Below are positions 1 to 11,209 of a DNA stretch of 38,417 bases, in pieces. A model generated the notes under the pieces. It made no database searches, was not told the DNA's origin, and worked only from the letters and a program-made list of their open reading frames with translations. The stretch's first letter is position 1. Each line of letters opens with the position of its first letter. Source of the DNA: Gymnopilus junonius. Its lineage: Eukaryota > Basidiomycota > Agaricomycetes > Agaricales > Galerinaceae. Position numbers and translations under genes: made by a program. The stretch covers positions 1-38,417 of the forward strand of contig JADNYJ010000310.1 in the NCBI GenBank assembly GCA_015501075.1. Direction: 5' to 3'.

Positions 1-1113
1 ACGAGTACGACGTACAATTAGAAGTAATGCTGGATAGGGCAATAGTGGTATGTAAAAAGGAAAAAAGGATAAACCAAAGGTATGCTGAAGGAGTCTTCAT
101 GGTTCAGGCCTGGTGAAGTCGTTGTGAAGGTGAGGTGAGGACAAGGGCAGAACAAGGGCGCTTATTTAAATAAGGGCTGAGCGTGAGAAAACGATACCAT
201 CTAAGCCATCGGATCCGCGGAGGTGTTCGGGCCACATTTCACCTTTTCAACCTTTTCCTTCAGTGTTCACCGCGAACTAGCTAGAGCAAGGGCGAACTCA
301 GTTCCATTATAGCAACTGCTCAAATTCGATGAAAGATAGACTGCATCCGTTATCTCGTCTTTGATTTCTCTTAAATGCTTCCCCCGACCTCGTCGCCTTT
401 ATGAGCTACAGTCTACGTCTACTTCACTTCGACTTGGGCTCTCTAAAACTTAGCAGCGCTGCTCTTTAGACACTTATACATACATCTATGCTCCTACCAC
501 AAACCACTGCATCTGAAGAATTAGTGCATGTAAGCAGTGTATCATGTAACTTGATGCTGGGTCCATCCGGGAAGGTTACGACGACTGATAACACCCTTTC
601 TCATGGTCTCGAGTGCACTTAACTATACAATATCCAAGCTCCAATAGTTTCAAAGGCATCAGGTGTCCCCTCATTGACCCGCCATATTTTCTGGTAGCCA
701 AACAGACAAAAACCTCAGTCAGACCGAAGTTGGAACGAGCTCAACGACAATATCAGATCCGGATAACCTACAATTATTCTTGGTTCACCGGCATGTCAGA
801 TTTCGTGCAATCTTACTTGCACTGCCTGCTGTCGCACATCAAGAAGGAATGCCTTTATGGGATATGCCTTTTTATGAACTAGATGTCCAGGTAGTTGACC
901 AATTCATTGAAAAGTAGAGCATCGTCTGAGTGCATTCACGGTCGTGCGACCAGTTCAAAGGAAGGTGAGACGATAATAGCTCGACCCTGTAAATTGCCCT
1001 GGACAAGTAATCTAGATAGTAGATATGACAATACAAGTTTACAATAGTGTAGATGGGCTTGAAGAATTGCGTCGGCGGATTGCAGTTGAAAAGTCGAAGG
1101 GACTTCCTGCAGG
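1..1113. other. Region without a recognisable gene
   Basis: No reading frame with recognisable similarity was found on either strand. The longest open stretch (613-882, +) has no familiar motif and no intron-linked neighbour. The last part, about 1020-1113, is probably the 3' untranslated region of the thioesterase gene that ends at 1114 on the minus strand. The rest could be promoter of a gene lying to the left of the window. Confidence 0.5.
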
Positions 1114-1886
1114 CTATAAATTTGATTTGGGCGTCGATGGGGCCATTTTGACGTGGGTTCCTGACACTACAAGTCGGTGGTGAGTTATAGTCCAGATCTT
1201 GGGTAACGGTCAGTATGGGTTAAGTATTTTATGAACGATAGCCTACTTCAGTTCGTGCAGAATGGGCCCTAGCTCCAAGGGTAAGGGTTGTATTAACAAG
1301 CCGTAATTTATCTCCCCTGAAGAGTCGGCGATGGTAAGGCCAATTATAGGATAGAAACCAAGAGACCACTCACAGTTGCGCTGGAGAATGGTACACAATA
1401 TTGAGCGACTGAGATACGCTCGGAGAAAATTCCCCTGTGTTGGCCATGCCCAGCGCTATGAGTGCAAGAGTGGAACAACTGTACAATGCAGAGCATCAGG
1501 CCGCCGAAACTTTGCCAGGAAATTTTGCAGTTCAACTCACGTATCCACTAAGAACGCGGAGCACCCTCCATGAATATTTCCACCTCCATTCAACATATCT
1601 GCATTCCACGTTAGAAGAGAGGATTACGATCGATGTGTTACATACCTTCAGATACTTCGAGTTCCAACACCACCCGTGCTTCTGTCTTCCTCTCCTCTTC
1701 AGCTTTCTTGTTAATAGACACCTCAGTAACCTTCAAGCGCCTTTGAATGGACTCCGCAAAGGCTGGGCTTCGCTCCTTTCGAGGGCTTGTCAATATGATG
1801 CCTAGAAATCGTTTGATGTCGTCTGACGCATTTCCTGCAATTCTAGATATGTCAACGGTACTATCAGCGGCAGAAGCTCTTGTCAT
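1114..1886 (-). CDS. Hotdog-fold acyl-CoA thioesterase (PaaI/THEM2-like, 4HBT)
   Basis: This gene is only visible after splicing. Exons (minus strand): 1886-1646, 1598-1541, 1478-1374, 1316-1247 and 1197-1114. All introns start with GT and end with AG, and the phases agree, giving 185 residues. The N-terminal 80 residues are charged and helical. Next comes the family signature: an N-I-H-G-G stretch followed seven residues later by the Asp of FLVD, the usual catalytic pair of 4-hydroxybenzoyl-CoA thioesterase-like enzymes. The beta strands SVSQSLNIVYHSPA and LVNTTLTLGARAHSART follow as expected for the fold. Such proteins hydrolyse acyl-CoA thioesters, and fungal ones are often mitochondrial or peroxisomal, but no targeting signal is obvious here. 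The last intron uses an AAG acceptor. The gene is divergent from the AlkB-like gene, with 266 bases between the starts. The substrate cannot be told from sequence. Confidence 0.85.
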
Positions 1887-2152
1887 GCTAGATTAAGGAA
1901 GGTATCTTCAAGGATCAGGCAAATAAGGAGGGGTAAAACAAGGTGGATTTAGGTAAGCGAATTTATTTGTGGTGGTGGAAGGCGGCAGGGTCTAGCCGGT
2001 TACTTTGGCGATCCGTAGCCGGTTAGATTTATTACATAAGGACTCGGAATGTTTGGCGAGGTGTACGCAGCGCTAGCACTGGTTCTGCCGTCGATACCAT
2101 CCATACCAAATTCACTTGTTCTAACTTCTGGCCAAAGGGGACTAATTATGCG

Positions 2153-3218
2153 ATGGTGAGCTGTTGCTCTATTAGAAGGAATTTGGTTTAAGACCATCCT
2201 GTTTGCAGTCCATCAAGGTTGAGGTGATTCAGGAGTCATCTCGATTCAAACGCAAAAGAAGCCCTTCAACAGAAAGGGATGTCGGCAACTTCACCGATAT
2301 ACGTACCCCTCTAACTCTTGACCTGCAAACGGCGATTTCAACGAAAAAACCACGACTCCTGCGGATTGATATACCCCCAACTCTAAATTCTAGTCTAGAC
2401 GGCATTAAGGACTCGGAAGATACCCATTCACTTTTTTCTGCCTCTGATAACGAGTCCTTCTTCGGTGACCTTGAGGATGACATTATATGTCCATGGCCGG
2501 AAGACACACCACTGTCTCATAATAACAATGATACCGACGACACAGTAGCTGTCCGTAATACCCCGCCAGTCCCTGGCCTTTTCTTTAATCCATCTGTGGT
2601 CCTACCCAGGGAGCTCGCGGACGACGTTGTCTCTTTCTGTAGGCAGACTTATTTCACTAATCCTAAAGACAATCAAGTTATGCTTTTTGGCCGCTTCTTG
2701 CCACTATCCGGCTCCTCGGAGCCCTCTTCTGGATTTCCGCCAATTTTTCTTGAACTCCTCAATAAAATATCTCAGCTTCTTCGACCCATTCTCCAACCAG
2801 AAACATACACTCTTCTATTTCCTGCACAGCCAACCAGAGCTCGGCAGGCGATCATAAATCTTTACCAGCCCGGAGAGGGAATTACACCCCATGTCAATCT
2901 TCTTGGACGATATGGGGATGGAATCATTGGAGTTAGTTTCTCAAGTGGCTCTGTCATGCGATTTGATAAATCAAATTCGACAATAGTGATATGAAGACCA
3001 GATGGGACGTCTATCTACCGGAAAGAACCATCATTGTTCTCTCGCAAGAGGCGCGTTTTGACTGGACCCATGGTATCGATAAAAAGAGAAGGGATTTTGT
3101 GTCTGAATCAGAGAGTGGCATTAATTCGTCAGCACGCTGGATTGATCGTGGAACGCGCATGAGCGTAACGTTTCGTTGGATGCTACCAGGGGCGGATATT
3201 GTGGGAGATGGTCCGTAA
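2153..3218 (+). pseudogene. AlkB-like 2OG-Fe(II) dioxygenase, frame broken, iron ligand changed
   Basis: The body of the protein reads from 2209 to about 2981 and resumes, one base out of frame, from about 2984 to 3218. An intron cannot explain the shift because no GT-AG pair of fitting length is present. One missing A in the CAATAG stretch at 2981-2986 would restore continuity. The start is probably the ATG at 2153-2155, joined over an intron (2156-2208, GTGAGC...TTGCAG) to TCC at 2209. The N-terminal third is acidic and disordered, with a basic KRKRSPS motif near the start. The C-terminal half is the AlkB fold: GEGITPHVN, GRYGDGIIGVSF, then RFDWTHGI and RGTRMSVTFRW, which supply the second His and the 2-oxoglutarate Arg. 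The family HxD motif here reads H-V-N (AAT at 2896-2898). AlkB enzymes oxidatively demethylate nucleic acids, but loss of the Asp would be expected to impair iron binding. It could be a true pseudogene, or an error-broken gene with a real D-to-N change. Confidence 0.75.
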
Positions 3219-3549
3219 TCCTTTCTCCCTTTTTTCTCCTGCTTAAAATCGTTGGTTGTGCTTACTGAGTGTACATGTAATGAAATTCTTTGTCAAGCCA
3301 TTTCGCGGAACGTTGTTTTCTGCAATTTGTACTACGCACATCCACACGCTCGCCGAAGCCGTTCGCAAATGGGCCGCGGAATGAGATCCGGAAAGCTTCT
3401 CCATCACCGAAATATTAATAAAACGTAAGTGTCTATATTGCTTCCGCGAAGCACAGCCTCCGACAACGAATGGTGCCTTTTGATCGCGAGTTCAACAAGA
3501 TCTCTCAGTACCCCACACACCGCAACTACGATAACGACGCCAAGGAGCC
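3219..3549. other. Intergenic, upstream of histone deacetylase copy 1
   Basis: About 330 bases between the end of the dioxygenase frame and the deacetylase ATG at 3550. It should hold the 3' end of the first gene and the promoter of the second. No TATA box at a convincing distance was seen. It shows no similarity by eye to the upstream region of deacetylase copy 2. Confidence 0.4.
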
Positions 3550-5734
3550 ATGTCTAAACGCAAGGTGGCGTACTTCTACGATTGTTGTACCCTTTTCTTC
3601 TTCTGCTCGATGCTCTCGAACTGACCTGTTGCTATGGTAGCGGACGTCGGGGCATATACTTATGGAATGGGCCACCTCATGAAGCCGCACAGAATGCGTA
3701 TAACGCATGAACTGGCAACTGCGTATGGAATGCTGGATAAGATGCATGTTTTGGTAAACCTTAGTTCTCTGCATCAAAGTTATTTCAATCACTTACTATT
3801 CTCATTGATGTCGACAGAGACCCAAACGCGCAACTCCAGAGCAGATGAGTGCCTTTCATACGGATGAATACATCAACTTTTTGCATAATGTGACACCGGA
3901 GACTGCGGAGAAGATGACATTCCAAAAGAGTCGATGTGAATATATCTCTCCTGATAAACTTGCGCTCGCCGAAAATCTGATCTTTTCTATCGGTGGCAGT
4001 CTGGTAGGGGATGACAACCCCCCTTTCGAAGGGGTCTTCGAATTTTGTTCCATTTCTGCGGGAGGTTCGATCAGTGAGCATTTCCAGTATTCGCTAATTT
4101 ATTATAATTAATCTTACCTTCGATAGGTGCAGCAGAAAGCTTAGCATCCGGCGTAGCTGAAATTGCGATTAATTGGGCCGGAGGACTGCATCATGCCAAG
4201 AAGCGTGAAGCGGCTGGATTCTGTTACATAAACGATATCGTCCTGGGTATCTTGGAGCTTCTGCGCACGTACACGAGGGTTTTATATATCGACATCGACT
4301 GTCATCATGGTGATGGTGTAGAAGAGGCCTTTTATTCGACAGATCGGGTCATGACTTGCAGCTTCCATAAATTCGGCGAATTCTTTCCCGGGACAGGCAC
4401 ACAGGAGGACATTGGTGCAGACCAAGGCAAAGGTTATTCGGTCAACGTACCATTGAAGGATGGGATATCGGACGAAGCCTTTAAGAGCGTATTCGATCCT
4501 GTGAGCTGTCCTTGTTCAATCTTTACTTTATTTTATTTTTTCAATTGTACTTATGGAGGCTTGAGACAGATCGTTGCAAAAATACTTGAGGTATATCAAC
4601 CTTCCGTGGTTGTTCTCCAATGCGGGGCAGATTCCCTGGCAGGGGATAAATTAGGTTGCCTGAATTTGAGTATGCATGGGCACGCACACTGCGTTCAGTT
4701 CTTGCGCAAGTACAACATTCCGCTAAAACTATTAGGAGGTGGAGGATACACCGTTAGGAATGTTGCCAAATGTTGGACATACGAGACTGCATGCGCTCTT
4801 GGAATTGAAGACGAGATCAACCCCAATTTACCTTGGAATCAGTACTTTGAGTGGTTTGGACCGACTTACAGACTTGAAGTACCAGAAAATAATATGGAGG
4901 ATTTGAATGTAAAAGACGGGTCGTTGGATATTGTTAGGTTGGTGGCAATTTGTATATATTTTGTGTGACACATATTTGACGTTGTCCTCAGAGAAGTGGC
5001 ACTGGAGCAACTACGCGACCTTAATGCTGCACCGTCGGTGCAGATACAAGATGTTCCAAGAGAGAGCCTTGGAGAACATCTTGGATATGGAAAAGTGCGG
5101 CAGTCAAAAGATGACTTGGATGGGAAACTGGCTCGTAAGGCTACTGAATTGCTTGATATTTTCAATAAAACGTAATCGATTTATTGCAGAGCACTCTCGA
5201 TATCTATACAACCTTCAAGACTCCGAATCAACCGATAATTCAGAAGAATCGGATAACTCTGACTCTGACATGTCTTCTTCCTCTGCTAACCATTGGCGAC
5301 ATGCGCCTCATCGTTCCTCCTCCGCCTCCCTTGTCAATAAGCGATATTCTAGTCGTCCTCCTTACACCTCGACTTCGGAAAGAAGGCGTATGAGTATAGT
5401 CTCCGGAAAGTATTTTGATATACCCATCCAAGATGACGATTACGGCTTCTATGATTATGGAGGGGGCCCTACAAAAATTGTAAAGCGGAAATTCTTCAGT
5501 GGAGAGACCGACATATGGGACGGCGGGATTGATGTGCAGAACATGATACATGCTCGCATGGCCCTTACGAATGTGTTTGATCATGGAATACATGACTTAC
5601 TAGTATCTGATATTATGGAGAACGAGGAACACAACTCAGGCGATGGTGAGGAGGAGGACGATGGCGCAGAAGAGGGTGAGGAAGGAGATGATGATGGTGA
5701 TGATGATGATATTACCATGTCGGTGGAACCGTGA
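3550..5734 (+). CDS. Class I histone deacetylase (RPD3-type), copy 1
   Basis: Zinc-dependent lysine deacetylase of chromatin, the catalytic subunit of Sin3-type corepressor complexes in its family. Exons: 3550-3583, 3641-3753, 3818-3935, 4000-4073, 4127-4500, 4570-4937, 4992-5134 and 5190-5734, about 589 residues. The catalytic motifs are present: GGLHHAKK (tandem His), DIDCHHGDG and CGADSLAGD (zinc ligands) and GGGGYT (Tyr). [13 protein letters not shown] lacks the HOS2-type insertion, which favours RPD3. The C-terminus carries a conserved [14 protein letters not shown] block and an acidic tail. Two oddities. GHPMKPHR, nearly invariant in class I enzymes, reads GHLMKPHR. Exon 4 is 74 bases against 75 in copy 2, so splicing at the obvious acceptor (3998-3999) breaks the frame by one base. 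The alternatives are an acceptor at 4006-4007 or retention of an open intron. All other exon phases match copy 2 exactly. Confidence in the family is very high. Confidence 0.93.
5641..5712 (+). repeat. Triplet-rich stretch coding the acidic tail of deacetylase copy 1
   Basis: A run of GAG, GAA, GAT and GGT triplets, ending in an almost pure GAT array, codes for the Glu/Asp tail. Copy 2 has a matching GAT-type array at about 35518-35560 (read on the minus strand). Such runs change length easily. Confidence 0.7.
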
Positions 5735-6363
5735 CGAATTCCTTTTTTTGCCATTAGACGTTCTGGTGTTTCTGGATATTTTTTGAATACCCTTGTATTT
5801 GATTCACTTGTGCCTTCAGTGTGATTTTTGTCCTAGAGTGATGCTAAAGTTAAACAGGCTGAAGGACTTGCCTTGCCTCGCAATAAGTAAAAAATCACAA
5901 CTGCGCAGCAAAAGAGTCTGTATAGTTCAGAAATGCAAGCTTGCCAGGAGAAGCGAAGCGATAAGGAAACTACTGAATATTTCAGCAGAGTCACGCGCAA
6001 GTCGTCGCGTCGCGTCTGTCTCGGTAGGCAGTCACGTGCGTGCCCGAGAGTTGTTGGCAGTGGCAGCCGTAACGCCGTTGGGCAGCCGCTCGGCCTTTTG
6101 ATTCTTGCCTCCATCTATCTTCTATGGGTTTTCGTTTACTGCTGTGCTCGGGAGTGTTCAGTCATCGCCTCAATCTGCGAATATACCTGCCATGAAGTGC
6201 AATATTTTGCGACTGATCGCCTGTTACCTAGCCATCAATTTCGGACTGGTCTGCTCGTACGAAAGGACGAGAGGAACGGGTCAGCCGCGGCTTGAGATTT
6301 CATTTAACATGGCGAGCAGATTGGGGGTTTCTAAAGCACACCGCTTTGGTCATCGGCATCCCA
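5735..6363. other. Intergenic, upstream of the aspartic protease
   Basis: About 630 bases without a supported gene. Open stretches on both strands here have no family motif. In the protease frame the reading stays open upstream of 6364 back to 6292, but the chosen ATG puts a signal peptide at the N-terminus. The region should hold the 3' end of the deacetylase and the protease promoter. Confidence 0.4.
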
Positions 6364-8218
6364 ATGTTCTCGCCGGCTCTTATAATCACGCTCCTTTTCC
6401 AGCTTCACATTCTTTTTGCTACTGCAAATCTAGTGCATCGCGTCGACGCATCAGCCGTTACTTTACCTCTTGCCCGGCGGGTCAACATAACTGGCGCGCA
6501 CGACCTCATTAAGCATGACAAGTCCAGGGTCAAGGCGCTGAGATCCAGGCTTCAGAAGACAACCAAAACTGCTGACATCTTCGTTGTTCCTAATATACCA
6601 GTGACAAACCAGGCCATCACCTACACAGCAAATGTTAGCGTTGGTAATCCTGCGCAGTTCTGTGAGTTCTGCTATCGTCAGCCTTGCAAAGGTATCTCAT
6701 ATGAGGCTGAACTCCTAGTCTCGCTGATCGTCGACACTGGAAGGTTCGTTTGTTCACGAGCTCCCATTGTTATGCGGCTTCACATTTCGTCTTTCAGCTC
6801 AAATACATGGGTTGGGGCGCAGGACTCGAATTCATACAGGTTCACAAGCACTACCAAGTTTACAGGGGATCTCGTGGTGCGTTTTCTAATTTGCATCGAT
6901 ATAGTGAACTCAATCGTCTTTCAATCCAGCAAGTCACGTATGGCTCAGGCGCTTTTCTTGGTGTGTTATTTTACCGATTCGCCGTTTTATGCTTAACGCG
7001 TATCGACACCCAGGAGTGGAGGTTAGCGATACTGTGACGCTGGCACCCGGTCTGGTCATTCCTGACCAATCGGTCGGAGTTTCTATACTGGTAGGTTACT
7101 TCTAATCTGTCCCTTCAATCGCGACCTTATATTGTTCTGTAGTCGTATGGTTTCGATGACGTTGATGGCATAATCGGGTGCGAAAGAAATATGCCAAACT
7201 CGATTTTTGCTCGTCTGAGACTTTGCAAACAGACTTGGTCCAACAGGACTTACTACCGGTACATGCACTGCGTCCGCTCGTTTAATCGTTTGTTTATTTT
7301 CTCTGTAGGGACCTTGCTGGGGCCCGATACATCGACATCCATCCCACCATCACCGACAATTTGTTCAACGAAAAGATCATCCCTGAACGCCTAGTCTCTA
7401 TCTACTTCCAGCCATCAGACGCAGCCAGTGTTCAAAATGGAGAAATGACGTTTGGTGCGTTTTCAGTTTTGCATGAGAGTCGACTATGTGAATGAAAACC
7501 TATCTACTCTTGATCAGGTGGGATTGATACGACTAGAAACACCAGTGACTTTACGTGGATGTATGTCTTTGACCGCCTTTTATTACGAGACGCTCTCTTA
7601 CGCTGAATAGTCCCATCACCAATGCATCTAAAGCCGGGCAATATTGGGGAATCGATCAGTCAGTGGCATACGGCAACACTACCATACTAAACATCACCTC
7701 TGGCATCGTCGATACCGGTCAGTTGACGTTCGAATCTTGTCATCATTATCTGACTTTGTTTTGTAGGTACTACACTTATTTATCTGTCCACCGATGCGTA
7801 TGATCGATATATGCAAGCTACAAACGCTACTGCCAGCGATACTGGTTTACTCAGCCTGCCTGTTACTCAATACTCGAATTTGCAAAGCCTTTTCTTTAAC
7901 GCTGGTGGAGTACGTACTCGTTGCTGCATACTCAGCCATACCCATTGACTTATTATTCCCGTTTTTCTGTACTTTTTATAGACGTCTTTTGAGCTCACTC
8001 CCAACGCTCAGATCTGGCCTCGAAGTCTTAATACATTGATTGGTGGCACCTCCGACTTCGTGTATTTGATGATTGCAGATATTGGCTCAGTTAGTGGGTC
8101 GGGTCTCGATTTTATCAACGGCTACGCCTTCTTGGAGCGCTTCTACTCCGTTTACGACTCCACCAATAAGCGCGTCGGCCTGGCTTCAACGAATTATACT
8201 AACCTTGAAGTTAACTAG
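6364..8218 (+). CDS. Secreted A1-family aspartic protease (polyporopepsin-like), one frame break
   Basis: Pepsin-like endopeptidase expected to be secreted and active at acid pH. Exons: 6364-6661, 6719-6743, 6798-6876, 6930-6960, 7014-7090, 7143-7177, 7233-7258, 7309-7454, 7518-7560, 7611-7717, 7767-7909 and 7982-8218, about 415 residues, the usual precursor size. The ATG at 6364 was chosen because it opens a hydrophobic signal peptide (FSPALIITLLFQLHILFA), followed by a basic propeptide. Both catalytic motifs are intact: IVDTGSSNTW, split over two exons, and GIVDTGTTL. The flap Tyr is in VTYGSG. In the eighth exon the frame must shift at about 7343-7348: GTLLGPDTSTSIP reads in one frame and TITDNLFNEK in the next, and both halves fit the family, so one base appears to be missing. 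Without that correction the protein stops 13 codons later. Splice sites and codon use elsewhere look healthy, so an error is more likely than decay. Confidence 0.9.
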
Positions 8219-8439
8219 ACGTGTATTTCTTTCAAGTTAAATGATGTATCAGTGCTCACTGCCTTCTGCACAATGACGAACTTTGCTTGATGAGACTCGA
8301 AACTTAGTACCCCAGAAAGTCAACGATCAAGGCCAAAAATAGTAGAGGTGATTGTCGCGAAAATGCTTGCCCTAAGGTATTCACGTGGTAACAGCCTGAG
8401 CAGCACATTGATTTGCATCAAATTTGCATCGCCAGTGGC
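8219..8439. other. Short intergenic stretch after the protease
   Basis: Protease 3' untranslated region and flank. No gene was seen before similarity to the FunK1 kinases starts. Confidence 0.4.
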
Positions 8440-10163
8440 CGTATCGGTGCTCGCATCATCTCAGCCACCATCGAAATAACTGAAGGTCAATGGGTCGGTC
8501 CCATGCCCGTCTAGACATTTCTAGAGAATCTCATATACGTGCCAACGATTGAAAAACTAGACCGAATACCAGTGGTCACCAACGACTAAGTATTTCGAAG
8601 TTCTGCCTGTTTTGAACAAAAAAAATGAAAAATCACGCCTCCGACATGTGCAAGGAATGCAGAAGACAACTTGTTTCCTATGCCAGGGCCTGGTTTTCTT
8701 GTCAGCATCGGCCTCATGGCGTTATGATCTGGATCGGAGACTCTTACTCTCGGTTTTTCATTGGGACCGGTGGTATTGTGTCGACTCGTTTCAATGTCAG
8801 AACAGACAGCAAATGGCTGGCCGAGTTCTTTTGGAGGTTCTCACACTTAAGCAAAGGGCAACGAGGAATTAATGACACCGTATCTCATGCTTCCTAAGAG
8901 GAAGCAATACTTGCCGAGTCAGTGCTCTCTAAACACAACTCTTATCGCAATCTCCTTGCCTGCGGAGCGCACACAGATCCACAGTCGGTAGCTGGAAGGG
9001 TCATTAGAAGTCATCCAGCGAATAACCCTCGGAGGCCCATTGAAAAGGGCATGAAGAAAGGTTCTGAAGTTTTGAAGGCCTTGAACGACAATGGCTTCCG
9101 CAGTGTCCCTACTAAATTCCTCTGCGGCAATGGTCTTGTAAGACCGTATCAATACATGGTCACGAACCACTGTATAGCAGAGCCTTGGAATATCGGGGGA
9201 AAAGTCAAGGATTTCGTTGAGCATACTCATAATCGTTTTCAGAAGATTTTATCGGTATTCACCTTCAGCATTTTAAGTCGTCAAAGCAATTTTCGCAAGC
9301 CGTTCATGCCGCCTTTATTGGTATGTGGGATCATCATCATCATATAATGCCGGCCTTATTCAGATACCTTTTTCAGCACACAAAGACGCGTATGAGAAGT
9401 GTGACATCCTCCATCAAGACATTAGTGCAGGAAAGATCTTGCTTACTCAGGATGGAGGAGGCATTCTCACTGATTGGGACCTCGCCAGAAAGATGGACAC
9501 CGTCCAAGACGGACCGCAAAAGCATTTGCGTACTGTAAGCGGTATTTTTCTCATTTTTCAGTAGGCATGAACTCAAATGTAATGCCAGGGCACATGGCAG
9601 TTATATCTGCTGAGATCCTTGGGGACATAAATAAATGACATACAGTTCAAGACGACCTTGAGTCTTTCTTTTACATTGTTCTTTACTTTGCTCTCCGCTA
9701 CATGAACCATAGCAGGTTTAATATTTTACCCGCTGCCACGGATTTAATATTCGACGAGTATCTCTTCCTAGGCGATGAGCCCCTAGGCGGGTCCTGGCAC
9801 AAACGGGTTCTGCTTACCACGGGAAAGCCCATATACAACTTCAAGAACGAAGATTTTTTCGTAATTTACAACAATGAACCAATTACCTCCTTTCTATACG
9901 CAATCCTCGAAGTATTCTTTACCTGGTATCAACAGCTCACCGAAAATAATTTCCCTCGCCGGAATCCAACAAACCCGAAACCCTCCCAGGAAACCGTCTC
10001 TCAGGCCACAGCTACTGAGGCATTGGGCCACGACCACATAGATGCAATTTTCTGCCAAACACATGAGAAGGATGGCTGGCCAGAAAGGGATGTCGCTTTC
10101 GACTACCTTCGGGCCTTGCAGAAGCAGCGCCAGGTTAAACTTGCCCACACCGTACACACATGA
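8440..10163 (+). pseudogene. Decayed FunK1-type protein kinase (unit A)
   Basis: A damaged copy of the kinase gene that follows at 11863. Recognisable pieces in order: EGQWVGPMPV (about 8481-8511) stopped at once by TAG (8512); a jump that deletes the equivalent of roughly 100 residues; YARAWFSCQHRPHG and IWIGDSYSRF (from about 8680); GGIVSTRFN; a TAA at 8895; DPQSVAGRV; FLCGNG; then DAYEKCDILHQDIS and TDWDLAR (about 9385-9495). The final block runs to 10163 with YNNEPIT. The catalytic-loop HRD of active relatives reads HQD, and several further stops and frame changes interrupt the body. It is best explained as a tandem duplicate of unit B that lost its function. Because the window also has single-base errors, some breaks may not be real, but the large deletion, the in-frame stops and the HQD change together make decay convincing. 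Confidence 0.85.
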
Positions 10164-10232
10164 TGCTGACGACAAGTGATCACAACTGTGGTGCAGCCTT
10201 GTATTACATTTCATGTCAACTTCATGGGTGTC

Positions 10233-10425
10233 TGAGTCGGAGAACTTCCAACCGATCATCTCCCGGTTAGTGTGGGAGTGTGTAAGATCGCCTAAAAATC
10301 TCTGGAAGCTCTCTTTTTTCTTCCTTTCTAAAAAAAGGAGACAGGTCTCGAAGTCGAATCTCTCCAACTTCTTCCGTTCGGGTGAACTTTTCTCTCTAAA
10401 ATTTATCTAGTCAAAGAACACTCCT
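10233..10425 (+). repeat. Diverged direct repeat, copy 1
   Basis: This stretch aligns by eye with 11041-11209. Shared blocks are a start like TCAGAGAATTTCCAA, a middle like ATATCTGGAAG, GGAGACAGGT, and the end TTTATCTAGTCAAAGAA. In one frame both copies read SGS.LF followed by GDR, which hints at a once-coding exon. Copy 1 is the more damaged. Confidence 0.6.
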
Positions 10426-11040
10426 CTGATCGGGTCCGTGGTAGTGCCAGGCCGATAGGACCTAATACTATTATGATATTTGTTTGAAGTTGCCACCAGT
10501 AATTCCTCGGATCTCACAGAAGAGGGATAGGAGAAGTCCCAGGAAAATGTTAAACTGATGAAGCATATGGCGATTAGGAGCCCTCGTAGACGTGAAAGGT
10601 GATTTCATATGAATTCCTTGTATTCCTTAGCGAGGATTATAGAACTGCCAACGCAATGCGGGAAAAGGAAGGTTGTCAATAAATATCAACTTGAAATTGC
10701 TGATGAACATTGCTCCATTAGGTATTCTAATCTTTTTCGGGTTAGTCACGGGAGCCCAAACCCCTATCGATAGCCCATCATGATTGGTATCAAAAAAAAG
10801 TCTAGCCACATCAGTAATAAAGTATTTAATTTCGATTCGGTTAGGTCTCGATAAGGCAGATTCTGACGGGCAGTGCCATGATCCTCACTGGCAGGCCGAG
10901 TCTTTCAAATTCCAAGGCTTGGAATGAACATATGTGATATTAATCAAGGGCTGCATCTGTGTCATACATACATGGTGCTAGACAACGTGGTGCAGTGCAA
11001 TTCAATCCATGGTTACTTCAAAAAAGATGCCCTGCCATGC

Positions 11041-11209
11041 GTGTCAGAGAATTTCCAATTGATCTTGTCCCCGGTCAGTGGGAGATCTCAGATCATCCAA
11101 GAATATCTGGAAGTTTCTTATTCTCTCTGGAAAATGGAGACAGGTTTCAATGTTTTAATCTCTCTACTTCCTCTATCTTCGAACTTTATCTAGTCAAAGA
11201 AGTTGGGTT
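11041..11209 (+). repeat. Diverged direct repeat, copy 2
   Basis: Partner of 10233-10425. In one frame it stays open through VREFPIDLVPGQWEISD and SGSFLFSLENGDRFQ, ending at TTTATCTAGTC. I do not recognise the protein. It may be an exon left from a duplicated accessory gene or part of an unknown mobile element. Confidence 0.6.

Noticed and set aside
613..882. Open frame of 89 codons on the plus strand
   Set aside because: No motif, no splice-linked continuation and no support from neighbours. Likely chance.
10627..10809. Open frame of about 60 codons on the minus strand between FunK1 units
   Set aside because: No family motif, and it is in a region of decayed repeats.
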